Source of the DNA: Caldalkalibacillus thermarum
GTDB lineage: Bacteria; Bacillota; Bacilli; Caldalkalibacillales; Caldalkalibacillaceae
Reading direction: 5' to 3'
Assembly (NCBI RefSeq): GCF_014644735.1
Contig: NZ_BMKZ01000031.1
Span: 312 to 40,851, forward strand
Length of the DNA: 40,540 bases
Positions 8,783 through 17,813 of the stretch are shown piece by piece; the stretch's first letter is position 1; every line of letters begins with the position of its first letter. The notes beneath the pieces were generated by a model. That model ran no database searches, had not been told where the DNA came from, and worked only from the letters and a program-made list of their open reading frames with translations. A program made the translations under genes and the position numbers.

Positions 8783-10150
8783 ATGTCTACGAGCAAGGGG
8801 CGCGGGTTAAGCCTGTGGGCATTAACCTGGCCTATTTTTATTGAATTGCTCCTGTTTATGCTGGTCCAGTTCGCCGATATATTCATGCTCAGCTTCATCT
8901 CGGATGAAGCGGTGGCGGCGGTGGGCGTGGCCAATGACCTGATGGTGATCACTTTCATTCTGTTTAACTTTGTGGCCGTGGGCACCAGTGTGGTGGTGGC
9001 CCAGTATGTGGGTGCGGACCGCAAGGCGGAAGCCTCCCACATTGCGGCTAATGCCCTCCTGGTTAACCTGGTGTTTGGTCTGTTGGTGTCGCTGGTTTTG
9101 GTTCTTTTGCGGCAGCCGCTGTTGGGCTTGTTCAACCTGGAACCCCGTGTGCAGGCCTATGCCACCAGCTACATGCTGATTGTCGGCTCGGCACTGTTTG
9201 CCCAGGCCTTATTAGCCACTTTGGCTGCCGTGATCCGGGCCAACGGCTTTACCCGTGATGCCATGTTTGTTTCCCTGGGTATGAATGTGGTTAATGTCAT
9301 CGGCAACTATCTGTTTATTTTTGGTGCGTTCGGCGTGCCGCAGCTGGGTGTGACAGGCGTGGCCTTATCCACTGCCGTCAGCCGGCTCTTGGGTGTGGCC
9401 GTGCTGTTTATCCTGCTGTACCGCCGCCTGGAAGTGCGGATTTTGTGGCAACATTACTGGCAGGTGAAGAAAGCCTATTTGGGCAAAATTTTGAGCATTG
9501 GTGCGCCTGCAGCCGGAGAACACATGGTTTATCAGCTGCAGCAGCTGGTGTTTACCTTCTTCATCTCCACCATGGGCACAGTGGCTTTAGCCACCAAGGT
9601 GTACACGTTTAACCTGATGATGTTTATTCTCCTGTTCAGCCTGGCTGTGGGGCAGGGCATGCAGATTTTGATCGGCCGGCTGGCCGGGGCGGGTCAAATG
9701 GAAGAAGCCTACCGCCGGGCCTTCCGGGGCTTGAAAGTGAGCATGGGCATCACAGCAGGGGTGTCGCTCTGCTTTGCCCTGTTCAGGGAAGAGCTGCTGG
9801 GGCTCTATACTGCAGATGAAACGATCATTGCCCTGGGAGGCACGCTGCTGTTGATCTGTCTGATTTTGGAACCGGGACGCACCTTTAACCTGGTGCTGAT
9901 CAGCGCCTTAAGGGCCAGCGGCGATGCCCGCTTTCCGTTTAAAATGGCACTGATCTCCATGTGGGGGGTCAGCGTGCCCGTGGCTTACCTTTTGGGCATT
10001 CAGCTGGGCTGGGGACTGGTGGGCATTTGGATTGCCTATACCACGGATGAATGGTTGCGGGGTCTGGTGATGCTGGCCCGTTGGCGGAGCCGCAAATGGG
10101 AAGGCAAGGTGCTGGTTGAGCCCCAGGCTCACCAGCAGCAGGCTCTGTAG
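8783..10150 (+). CDS. MATE-family multidrug/Na+(H+) antiporter
   Basis: A 455-residue, twelve-helix efflux protein of the MATE family, built as two six-helix repeats. Residues 10-40 (LTWPIFIELLLFMLVQFADIFML) and the loop with ANDLMVITFILFNFVAVGTSVVVAQYVGADRK are typical, and the second repeat restarts around ILSIGAPAAGEHMVYQLQQ. Such proteins export cationic drugs and toxic metabolites using Na+ or H+. The start ATG has only a modest GGAG 12 bases upstream. The gene leads a block of three efflux genes on one strand, with 80 bases before the ABC exporter pair. The GC-rich codon use matches that of the exporters. The sequence looks complete. Confidence 0.93.
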   Translation: MSTSKGRGLSLWALTWPIFIELLLFMLVQFADIFMLSFISDEAVAAVGVANDLMVITFILFNFVAVGTSVVVAQYVGADRKAEASHIAANALLVNLVFGLLVSLVLVLLRQPLLGLFNLEPRVQAYATSYMLIVGSALFAQALLATLAAVIRANGFTRDAMFVSLGMNVVNVIGNYLFIFGAFGVPQLGVTGVALSTAVSRLLGVAVLFILLYRRLEVRILWQHYWQVKKAYLGKILSIGAPAAGEHMVYQLQQLVFTFFISTMGTVALATKVYTFNLMMFILLFSLAVGQGMQILIGRLAGAGQMEEAYRRAFRGLKVSMGITAGVSLCFALFREELLGLYTADETIIALGGTLLLICLILEPGRTFNLVLISALRASGDARFPFKMALISMWGVSVPVAYLLGIQLGWGLVGIWIAYTTDEWLRGLVMLARWRSRKWEGKVLVEPQAHQQQAL

Positions 10151-10230
10151 CGGTCGGCTGTGACAGGCACTGCCACCGGCTCTGCCCCAGACCCTGTTGC
10201 ACAGTGAAGCACGGCTTGAGGAGGGGAACA

Positions 10231-11988
10231 ATGGAGACTTTTAAGCGGTTAAAGTCGTTTTATTGGCCCTATAAACGGGATTTTGTGTGGTCGATACTGG
10301 CTTTAGTGGTGGTCAGCGGGCTGACGGTGTTCTATCCGCTGGTGCTGAAGTTTGTCATTGACGACATTATTCAGAGCGGCCAGTGGCAGCTGGTGCCCTA
10401 TGCCGCTCTGGCCTTTATCGTGCTGATGGGCATCAAAGCCTGGTTTTTGTACATTCATCAATACTATGGTGACCTGTTTGGCATTCAGGCCGTTTATGCC
10501 TTGAGAAATGCGTTGTACCGCAAGCTGCAACAGCTTCCCTTCCGCTTTTACGACAATGCCAAAACGGGTGATCTGATGTCCCGCCTGGCCCAGGATGTGG
10601 AGGTGTTTCGCTTCTTTTTGTCTTTTGGTTGTGCCCAAGTGGTCAATTTTGTACTGTTAGTAGGAACCGGTTTTGTGGTCATGCTGTTTTTGCATGTGCA
10701 CCTGGCCCTGCTTACGCTGGCGCTCTTGCCCTTTTTGCTGCTGGTGGTCTACCGGTTTGACCGGCAGGTGCATCCGGCTTTCCGGGCCATCCGCTGGTCT
10801 TTGGCCCAGCTGACCACCCGGGTGCAGGAGAATGTCAGCGGCATTAATACGGTGAAAGCTTTGTCTCAAGAAGAGACTGAAATTAAACGCTTTGATGAAA
10901 AGAATGAAGATTACAGAGCACAGCATTTGCATACAGCGGATATTTGGGCCAGGTACTTTCCCTTGATGGAATTGATCGGCCACTTGTGTGTGGTGGTGTT
11001 GCTGGCCTACGGCGGCTATCTGGTCATTGAGGGGGAGTTACCCCTGGGTTCGCTGGTTGCCTTTTTCAGTCTGATCTGGTACATTGTCGGACCGCTGATG
11101 GGGATAGGGTTTATTATCAATACGTTTTCCCAGTCCAAAGCGGCTGGCGAACGTTTGCTGGAAATCCTGGATGAAGAGGTGGAGATCCGTGAAGCAGATT
11201 CTCCTCTTCAGCCCGAGCGCCTCAAGGGGCACGTCCGTTTTGAACACGTGACCCATTATTACCGGGGCGAAGAAAAACCGGCCTTGGTGGAGGTCAGTTT
11301 TGACGCCCCGCCGGGCAAAGTGATTGGCCTGTTGGGAGCCACGGGAGCTGGCAAAACGACCCTGGTGCAACTGATCTCCCGTTTTTACGAACCGCAAGAG
11401 GGACAGATTTGGATCGACCAGCAGCCTGTCAGCCGCTATGCGCTGAAGACCCTGCGTTCCCAGATCGGGGTGGTGTTCCAGGAGCCGTTTCTTTTTTCTG
11501 CTTCGATCAAAGCCAATATTGCTTACGGCAAACCGGAGGCCTCCATGGAGGAGATTGTGGCGGCAGCTAAGCGGGCGGACGCCCATGACTTTATTTCAGC
11601 TTTGCCCCAAGGGTATGACACGATTTTGGGTGAACGGGGGGCTGGGCTGTCCGGCGGCCAGAAGCAGCGGATCTCCATTGCCCGGGCCTTGTTAATCAAT
11701 CCCAGTATCTTGATTCTGGATGATGCCACCAGTGCGGTGGATATGACGACGGAGCGGCGGATTCAGCGGGCCTTGCGGGAGTTGATGCAGGGGCGCACCA
11801 CCTTTATCATTGCCCACCGGATTTCCTCTCTGCAGAAAGCGGATGAGATTCTGGTTCTGGACAGCGGACGGGTGGTTGAGCGGGGCACGCATCAGGAACT
11901 GATCCGGCGTCCCCACGGGATTTACCGTCACATCTATGCTCAGCAATATCAGGATTACGAACAGGTGCTGGCGGCTAAACAAAGGTAA
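10231..11988 (+). CDS. heterodimeric multidrug ABC exporter, degenerate-site subunit (BmrC-like)
   Basis: A fused membrane-ATPase half-transporter: six helices in residues 15-310, then a nucleotide-binding domain with Walker A GATGAGKTT (369-377), signature LSGGQ (473-477) and Walker B ILILDD (493-498). The catalytic Glu after Walker B is Asp (D498), the hallmark of the degenerate-site partner in heterodimers such as BmrC, TM287 or LmrC. The start ATG 10231 lies just after GAGGAGGGG. An upstream in-frame GTG at 10204 lacks such a site. At 585 residues it has the length I recall for BmrC. The partner follows 13 bases after the stop. Expected role is ATP-driven drug or lipid export. Confidence 0.93.
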   Translation: METFKRLKSFYWPYKRDFVWSILALVVVSGLTVFYPLVLKFVIDDIIQSGQWQLVPYAALAFIVLMGIKAWFLYIHQYYGDLFGIQAVYALRNALYRKLQQLPFRFYDNAKTGDLMSRLAQDVEVFRFFLSFGCAQVVNFVLLVGTGFVVMLFLHVHLALLTLALLPFLLLVVYRFDRQVHPAFRAIRWSLAQLTTRVQENVSGINTVKALSQEETEIKRFDEKNEDYRAQHLHTADIWARYFPLMELIGHLCVVVLLAYGGYLVIEGELPLGSLVAFFSLIWYIVGPLMGIGFIINTFSQSKAAGERLLEILDEEVEIREADSPLQPERLKGHVRFEHVTHYYRGEEKPALVEVSFDAPPGKVIGLLGATGAGKTTLVQLISRFYEPQEGQIWIDQQPVSRYALKTLRSQIGVVFQEPFLFSASIKANIAYGKPEASMEEIVAAAKRADAHDFISALPQGYDTILGERGAGLSGGQKQRISIARALLINPSILILDDATSAVDMTTERRIQRALRELMQGRTTFIIAHRISSLQKADEILVLDSGRVVERGTHQELIRRPHGIYRHIYAQQYQDYEQVLAAKQR

Positions 11989-12001
11989 AAGGGGGCTTAT
12001 C

Positions 12002-13837
12002 ATGACTCAGCACGACACTGAAAAAATTTCCCCCGGTTTTGACCCGCGCCGGGAGCGTTTTCATTATCCCACGGACCGTATCATGGAAAAACCGTTTGAT
12101 TGGAAGATCATGGCCAGGCTGCTCCGCTATGTGCGTCCTTACGCTTTCACCCTGTTGCCTCTGGCCATTGTGGCCATGCTGGTGGGCACCCTGGTCCGCC
12201 TGGCCGTGCCGCTGTTGATTGCGACCGTGATTGATGAAACCTTGCTGGGGCGTGATCTTTATTTTCTGTGGACCTTAACGGCTGTGATTTTGGCCATGTA
12301 CCTCATTTCCTGGCTGGCCAACGTGTGGCGCATACGCTGGACCAACCAGCTGGGGCAGAACGTCATCTATGATTTGCGGCGCCGGCTGTTCAGCCATATC
12401 CAGCATCTGTCCCACCGCTTTTTTGGGCAGCGTTCGGCCGGGTCGATCCTGGTACGTATCACCAATGATATCAATGCGCTGCAGGAACTGTTCACCAACG
12501 GGATCATCAACCTGTTGATGGATATCATAATGCTGACCGGGATCGTGATCATCTTGTTTGTTTTAAGTCCGGAACTGACCCTGGCCATCATGGTGGTCCT
12601 GCCGCTGATGTTTTTCCTGTCCACCGGCCTGCGCCGCCGTATCCGCCGGGCCTGGCAGCAAGTGCGCCTCAAGCAGTCCCGGTTAAATTCCCATCTCAAC
12701 GAAAGCATTCAGGGCATCCGCGTCACTCAAGCTTATACGCAGGAGGAAGAGAACACGCGCTTTTTCATGCGCATGAACCGGGACAATTTGTACGGCTGGC
12801 AGGAGGCGGTCCAAAAGAGCGCCCTGTTCCGGCCGTTGGTTGAAATGTCCGGGGCCTTGGGAACGGCGATTTTGATCTGGTACGGGGTGCAGCTGATCGC
12901 CACTGAAGTGATCACCATCGGGGTGTTTGTCGCTTTTGCCTACTATCTGGGCCAGTTTTGGGAACCGATTTCCCGGCTGGGCCAGATGTATAACCAGTTG
13001 TTGGTGGCCATGGCTTCCTCGGAACGGATATTTGAATTTATGGATGAACAGCCCTCAGTGGCCGAAAAACCTGATGCCATCGAGTTGAAAGAGGTGCAGG
13101 GCGAGATTGTGCTGGAGCGGGTCTCGTTCAGCTATGATGGCAAACGGGAAGTGCTCAAGGAGATCAGCCTGAGGATTCCGGCCGGCCAGACCGTGGCTTT
13201 GGTGGGCCATACCGGTTCTGGCAAGTCCACCATTGTCAACCTGATCGCCCGCTTCTATGATCCCACCCGGGGCAGGATCTTCCTTGACGGCCATGATCTC
13301 AAGGAGGTTCAATTGGCCAGTCTACGCCGCCAGATCAGCATTGTTCTGCAGGACACGTTTATTTTTTCCGGCACGATCATGGACAACATCCGCTTCGGCC
13401 GTCCCAGCGCTTCTGATGAAGAGGTGATCGCTGCCGCCCGGGCCGTGGGCGCCGATCAGTTTATTCAGCGGCTGAAGCATGGCTACCAGACTGAAGTGGA
13501 AGAGCGGGGCAGTGTGCTCTCGGTGGGTCAGCGCCAGTTGCTCTCCTTTGCCCGGGCACTGTTGGCTGATCCTAAAATTCTGATTCTGGATGAAGCAACG
13601 GCCAGTATTGATACGGAAACGGAAGTGAAAATCCAGCAGGCATTGCGCCAGCTTTTACAAGGACGGACGGCCATCATCATCGCCCACCGGCTGTCCACCA
13701 TCCGGGATGCCGACCAGATTGTTGTCTTGGAGAACGGACAGATCAAAGAACAGGGGAATCATGACCAGTTAATGAACCGGCGCGGCCACTATTACAGCCT
13801 GGTCCGTTCCCAGTATGAGGCCCTGCTGGAAGCATAA
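12002..13837 (+). CDS. heterodimeric multidrug ABC exporter, catalytic subunit (BmrD-like)
   Basis: The second half-transporter, 611 residues: an N-terminal extension of about 45 residues, six helices, then an ATPase domain with Walker A GHTGSGKST (402-410) and Walker B ILILDE carrying the catalytic Glu at E531. Its signature motif is LSVGQ (506-510) instead of LSGGQ. That fits the model exactly: this degenerate signature would face the degenerate Walker B of the preceding subunit, while the canonical LSGGQ of the partner faces this subunit's Glu. The start is ATG 12002 after AAAGGGGG. The frame extends 22 codons upstream into the preceding gene, without support. Complete, and translated together with the partner. 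Confidence 0.93.
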   Translation: MTQHDTEKISPGFDPRRERFHYPTDRIMEKPFDWKIMARLLRYVRPYAFTLLPLAIVAMLVGTLVRLAVPLLIATVIDETLLGRDLYFLWTLTAVILAMYLISWLANVWRIRWTNQLGQNVIYDLRRRLFSHIQHLSHRFFGQRSAGSILVRITNDINALQELFTNGIINLLMDIIMLTGIVIILFVLSPELTLAIMVVLPLMFFLSTGLRRRIRRAWQQVRLKQSRLNSHLNESIQGIRVTQAYTQEEENTRFFMRMNRDNLYGWQEAVQKSALFRPLVEMSGALGTAILIWYGVQLIATEVITIGVFVAFAYYLGQFWEPISRLGQMYNQLLVAMASSERIFEFMDEQPSVAEKPDAIELKEVQGEIVLERVSFSYDGKREVLKEISLRIPAGQTVALVGHTGSGKSTIVNLIARFYDPTRGRIFLDGHDLKEVQLASLRRQISIVLQDTFIFSGTIMDNIRFGRPSASDEEVIAAARAVGADQFIQRLKHGYQTEVEERGSVLSVGQRQLLSFARALLADPKILILDEATASIDTETEVKIQQALRQLLQGRTAIIIAHRLSTIRDADQIVVLENGQIKEQGNHDQLMNRRGHYYSLVRSQYEALLEA

Positions 13838-13917
13838 GCACAAGGGGTGTGAAGTGGGTTGCGCCTTGCAAGTTCAAGGAGCACAAGTAGCCTAACAAAG
13901 CAAGGGATACCTGATGG

Positions 13918-14415
13918 CCCTTGGATCATCAATGGATGATGACATTTGTGGAGCACCACATAGGTGATCTCAGAAACGTACGGCTGATCTTAGCGCTGGT
14001 TAAAAGTAGGCGTAATGGAGGATGGGGAATTTTTCAATACCGGGCAGATGCCAATCGTTTCCATGAGGAAACTTCATGGTGGGACGAAAGACGGAAAAGA
14101 AACGTCTCAGGTGGATCATTGGTAAAATACAGACAAAATTGCGCTTGATTCACCATTGGCTGATCCTTGAGCAGGTTGAGAAGATTAATCAGATGTTGCG
14201 AGGGCACTACAATTATGATGGGATGGCAGGAATTTTAAAGTCACTCTACAAGGTGTACCAAGCAGCAGATAAATATTGGCACAAGATGTTAGGTAGCCGT
14301 AGCAGGAAAGGTTATGTGACATGGGAGAGATATGCCCAAATCAAATCCTGGTTTCCCATTGTGCGTCCGAGAATTTCAATCCCTTATAAGGAATTGAAAT
14401 TGTACGTCATAGATA
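13918..14415 (+). pseudogene. group II intron reverse transcriptase/maturase, internally deleted
   Basis: Starting at 13922 the codons give LDHQWMMTFVEHHIGDLR, part of the palm domain of bacterial group II intron reverse transcriptases. After a frameshift comes GVMEDGEFFNTG. The RT core after that, with the catalytic YADD box, is gone. The sequence resumes at GRKTEKKRLRWIIGKIQTKLR and continues through the maturase domain (QVEKINQMLRGHYNYDGMAG, then GYVTWERYAQIKSWFP) to about 14405. At least two deletions or frameshifts make it dead. It is followed directly by the intron's RNA domains V and VI. Confidence 0.85.
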
Positions 14416-14432
14416 GTGTGAATCCATTTCTG

Positions 14433-14557
14433 AAGAGCACGGTGCGGGAAATCTGCACGCCGGGTTCTGTGGGGTTCGGGCCACCAATTGGGTGGCCTCT
14501 CTACCCGGAGACGGGGGTTAGTCATCCCCTCCTACTCGATCACTTACTTGGGGATGT
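14433..14557 (+). ncRNA. group II intron 3' end (domains V and VI)
   Basis: 14434-14467 forms a domain V hairpin: AGAGC pairs with GTTCT, CGG with CCG and GTGC with GCAC around a GGGAAA-containing loop, with the expected 3' side bulge and the 5' AGC triad. The following hairpin (GGGCCACC / GGGTGGCC region) and the GGAGACGGGGGTTAGTC / CCCCTCC helix near 14507-14533 form domain VI and the 3' end. A functional intron would end about 14530-14560. The 5' domain I end is not clear; 13858-13915 may hold a scrap of it. Confidence 0.75.
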
Positions 14558-14695
14558 GATGATGATGACGACACTTGATTATGTTAGAAATTTTAGATAT
14601 GTTTGAGGTAAGACAATGTTTGGTGAAGCAGGAAGTATGGATTCCCGAATTAAATAAATGCTTTAAAGCCTAAATGTAGAAAAGGAGTCATGTCT

Positions 14696-16000
14696 ATGGA
14701 CACACCCCAAGAGAGTAAATGGTTGTGGGAGCGATTAATGCACTCATACAATCATGAACATGACCATTCCGGTGTAAACGGAGAACGCTTGGCCACAAGA
14801 TTGGCCCAACTTGCCGCTATTGGCCTGACTGCAGAACGAGGGTCAAACCGCATCGGTTTTTCACAGGAAGAGCTGGCAGCTAAAAATTTGGTCAAACAAT
14901 GGATGGAGGAGGCAGGTCTAGAAGTCAGAGAAGATGGTGCAGGCAATGTATTTGGGAGGCTTGAAGGACACCACCGGCAAGCTCCAGTGGTGATGTCGGG
15001 CTCGCATGTGGACAGCGTTCCCAATGGTGGCCACTTTGATGGCACTTTGGGTGTATTGGCTGCTTTGGAAGTGGCACAAGCGTGGCAGGATACGGGATTT
15101 TGTCCCGGGAAACCTTACGAAGTTGTGGTTTTTACGGATGAGGAAGGCGCCCGGTTTAATGGCGGCTTAACCGGCAGCCGGGCTATGATGGGTGAAATTA
15201 ATCTGGACCAACAACTGCAATTACAAGATATTTTTGGTGAATCATTTCAAAACGTGCTTGAGAGCATCGGGTTGACGGTTGATCAGTTTATGGCTGCCAA
15301 GCGTGACCCAGCAGAGATTGCCGCTTTTGTGGAAGTGCATATTGAACAAGGGCGGGTTCTTGAGGAAGCAGGATTTCCAGTCGGTATCGTCAACGGGATA
15401 GCCGGCCCTTGTTGGCTGGAAGTCACCTTTATCGGAGAAGCGGGCCATGCAGGCAATACGCCGATGGGACACAGAAAAGATGCTTTGGCGGCAGCCAGCC
15501 AGTTTATTCTTGAGGTTGAATCACTGCCAAGCAAGATCAGTTCTACAGCGGTGGGAACAGTAGGTAAATGCCAGGTTCATCCGGGAGGCGTCAATGTGAT
15601 TCCCGGCAAGGTGACAGTGACTGTGGATTTAAGGGATATTCACCGCCAAACCAGAGACCGCCTGGCGGAAGCCGTGCAACAGGCCGCCCAAACCATTGCC
15701 CGACAGCGTAGTGTACAAGTTGAAATCAGGGAAACGTTAAACGTTGAGCCGGTTCCCATCCAGCAAGCCATGCAGGAAAAAGCGATCCAAGCGGTGGAAA
15801 CGGTCGGTTTACGGCCCCTTGTTTTGCCCAGCGGAGCGGGCCATGATGCCATGGTGCTTGGCAAATATGTGCCCACCGGGATGTTGTTTGTGCAAAGCAA
15901 ACAGGGAATAAGCCACAATCCCGAAGAATGGTCTGACCTTGACCACTGCGTTATGGCTGTCCATGTTTTGAAGAAGTGGTTAGAACAATTGGTGAGCTGA
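14696..16000 (+). CDS. M20-family Zn amidohydrolase (hydantoinase/carbamoylase type)
   Basis: A cytoplasmic di-metal amidohydrolase of the N-carbamoyl-L-amino acid hydrolase / allantoate amidohydrolase / beta-ureidopropionase group. Numbered from ATG 14690, metal and catalytic residues are visible: H106 in GSHVDSV, D117 in GGHFDGTLG, E151/E152 in TDEEGARF, H217 in EVHIEQG, and the closing ISHNPEEW. The middle part is the dimerisation lid (GEAGHAGNTPMGHRKDALAAASQF). Two in-frame ATGs compete; 14696 lies 8 bases after AAGGAG and is preferred over 14690, which is only two bases from it. The gene is complete and convergent with an AbgT-type transporter. That pairing suggests hydrolysis of an imported acyl- or carbamoyl-amino acid, but the exact substrate is open. 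Confidence 0.9.
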   Translation: MDTPQESKWLWERLMHSYNHEHDHSGVNGERLATRLAQLAAIGLTAERGSNRIGFSQEELAAKNLVKQWMEEAGLEVREDGAGNVFGRLEGHHRQAPVVMSGSHVDSVPNGGHFDGTLGVLAALEVAQAWQDTGFCPGKPYEVVVFTDEEGARFNGGLTGSRAMMGEINLDQQLQLQDIFGESFQNVLESIGLTVDQFMAAKRDPAEIAAFVEVHIEQGRVLEEAGFPVGIVNGIAGPCWLEVTFIGEAGHAGNTPMGHRKDALAAASQFILEVESLPSKISSTAVGTVGKCQVHPGGVNVIPGKVTVTVDLRDIHRQTRDRLAEAVQQAAQTIARQRSVQVEIRETLNVEPVPIQQAMQEKAIQAVETVGLRPLVLPSGAGHDAMVLGKYVPTGMLFVQSKQGISHNPEEWSDLDHCVMAVHVLKKWLEQLVS

Positions 16001-16020
16001 TGAAGTTCCAGCCAACATGA

Positions 16021-16065
16021 AAAAGGGGTATCCCCATCAATGGCCGGTGGGAATACCCCTTCTTT
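16021..16065. terminator. bidirectional terminator between convergent genes
   Basis: AAGGGGTATCCCCA pairs with TGGGAATACCCCTT (one internal mismatch pair), with a roughly 12-base loop. A-rich sequence lies on the left and TTCTTT on the right, so it can serve the amidohydrolase from the left and the AbgT-family gene from the right. Confidence 0.75.
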
Positions 16066-16089
16066 AGGATGATCTCCAAGTTGGTTGCA

Positions 16090-17649
16090 CTATGAGGGAA
16101 GGAAGATGTGCCCGTCTGGTCCTAACGGTAAGCCTGTGAAGAACCAAATCACCAGAATTGCAATCCAGGACAGGGAAAAGAAAATCGTGTATGGCAACAG
16201 GGCCGACATCAAAGTTCCTATGCCCACTTTAGGGTTGTACATTTTGGCAAAAGACAACAAGATCGCAAAGTAAGGCAGCATCGGGGTGATGGGGTTAGTG
16301 ATAGAGTCACCGATGCGGTATGCCATTTGGGTAAAGGCCGGATCATATCCCAAAATCATAAACATGGGCACGAAGACCGGCGCCAGAATGGCCCATTTGG
16401 CGGAGGAGCTGGCCACCAACAGGTTAATCAAAGCGGAAATGATTACAAAGCCCACCACCAGCCCAATGCCGGTCAGCCCGATCGATTGCAGAAATTCAGC
16501 TCCTTTAATGGCAATAATAGGGCCAAGATTGCTCCAATTAAAGTAGGCAATCATCTGGGCAGCCACGAAGGCCAGTACAATGTATGGTCCCATCGTGGCC
16601 ATGGCATCACCCAGCATTTTGGCCACATCTTTATCTGTCTTGATGGTTTTGGCTCCCAATCCATAGAACAGGGCAGGAATTAAGAATAAAAACATAATAA
16701 TGGGAACCAAGCCGCTCATCAATGGTGATTCGCTCACCAAGGATCCTGTATCAGGATTTCTCAGTATAGCGTTACTGGGAAGGGTTAGCACCAGCAAAAC
16801 AGCCACGTAAATCAAAGCGGCCCATCCAGCCCAGCGCAGTCCCCGTTTTTCGTCTTCCGTCAGCTCCTCGATTTCCTGAACTTCTCCTTCATATTTACCT
16901 AAACGGGGGATGGTAATTTTGTTTGTGACAATAGTGGCCACAATGACAAGAACCACAAAGGAAACCGCAAGGAAATACCAGTTCATGGCCGGATTGGCTG
17001 TATACTCGGGATCCATAATTTGGGCTCCCACTTCAGTGAAACCGGCTACCAAAACATCCAGCATATTGACGATAAGGTTGGCCGCAAATCCCCCCGCTAT
17101 CGAAGCATAAGCCAGTATCAGACCGGTAAGGGGGTTAAACCCAATCCCCATCAACAACAGTGCGGCAATGGGGGGCAAAACGACGAAGGCCGCATCTCCC
17201 GCCATGTTCCCTAACATACCAATAAAGATTATGGCTGGAATGACATATTTGGGTGGCGTGCTGGATAAAGCCCTCCTCATCAAAGCTTGAATCAGTCCCG
17301 TTGCCTCTGCTAAACCAACCCCGATCATGACCACTAATACCAGGCCAAGGGGCGGAAATTGGGCAAAGTTGGTCACCATACCGGTTAAGATTTGGATCAA
17401 CCCTTCACCGGATAGCAAGTTGACTGCTTCAATAGTTTCTTCGGTTGATGGATTAACAGCCGATACTCCAGCCGCAGCAGAAAAGGCTGAGGCTACAAGG
17501 ATAGCCAGGGCAAAGATGACAAAAAGCGTGACTGGATCAGGCAATTTGTTGCCGTATATTTCGATGACATTTAAGAATCGGTTAAAAAATCCTTGTTTTA
17601 CAGAAGGTGGTGTTTCTGGCGTTGGTCTGTTCATTCCTGGTGTGGACAT
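16090..17649 (-). CDS. abgT: AbgT-family transporter (aminobenzoyl-glutamate / MtrF type)
   Basis: A 519-residue inner-membrane protein with the AbgT family layout: cytoplasmic N-terminus (VIEIYGNKLPDPVTLFVIFA), two reentrant hairpins (GDAAFVVLPPIAALLLMGIG; SSSAKWAILAPVFVPMFMILG) and RIGDSITNPITPMLPYFAILL near the C-terminus. Known members take up p-aminobenzoyl-glutamate or export sulfonamides (MtrF, YdaH) using the proton or sodium gradient. The start ATG 17649 follows AGAGAGGG. The neighbouring amidohydrolase could cleave an imported N-acyl amino acid, which favours uptake, but the two genes are convergent and not an operon. A TATAAT-like -10 lies at 17696-17701 on the minus strand. Confidence 0.92.
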   Translation of the reverse strand: MSTPGMNRPTPETPPSVKQGFFNRFLNVIEIYGNKLPDPVTLFVIFALAILVASAFSAAAGVSAVNPSTEETIEAVNLLSGEGLIQILTGMVTNFAQFPPLGLVLVVMIGVGLAEATGLIQALMRRALSSTPPKYVIPAIIFIGMLGNMAGDAAFVVLPPIAALLLMGIGFNPLTGLILAYASIAGGFAANLIVNMLDVLVAGFTEVGAQIMDPEYTANPAMNWYFLAVSFVVLVIVATIVTNKITIPRLGKYEGEVQEIEELTEDEKRGLRWAGWAALIYVAVLLVLTLPSNAILRNPDTGSLVSESPLMSGLVPIIMFLFLIPALFYGLGAKTIKTDKDVAKMLGDAMATMGPYIVLAFVAAQMIAYFNWSNLGPIIAIKGAEFLQSIGLTGIGLVVGFVIISALINLLVASSSAKWAILAPVFVPMFMILGYDPAFTQMAYRIGDSITNPITPMLPYFAILLSFAKMYNPKVGIGTLMSALLPYTIFFSLSWIAILVIWFFTGLPLGPDGHIFLPS

Positions 17650-17813
17650 CTCATAATCCCTCTCTTCAGCTTTTTAGGATGACGGCAGTATTTTCATTAT
17701 ACTAGCATCGATTATACATGATATTTTCAAAATTTTAAACGCACTCTTTAAAAATTTTAAAAAATTAGGATGGTAAAGTTAAGTTAATGAAATAAAATAT
17801 GGAGGGGATTGCC

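Noticed and set aside
10151-10230. BmrB-like attenuator leader before the ABC exporter genes
   Set aside because: In B. subtilis bmrCD is preceded by a leader peptide and attenuator; here the 80-base gap shows no leader ORF with a ribosome binding site and no competing hairpins that I can support.
14076-14606. Independent 176-residue gene
   Set aside because: It is the maturase domain of the group II intron ORF running on through the intron RNA domains; the ATG has no ribosome binding site and the last ~50 residues are translated intron RNA.
17690-17735. Consensus promoter for the AbgT-family gene
   Set aside because: A TATAAT is present on the minus strand, but the nearest TTGAAA is 23 bases away; only the -10 is mentioned in the gene entry.
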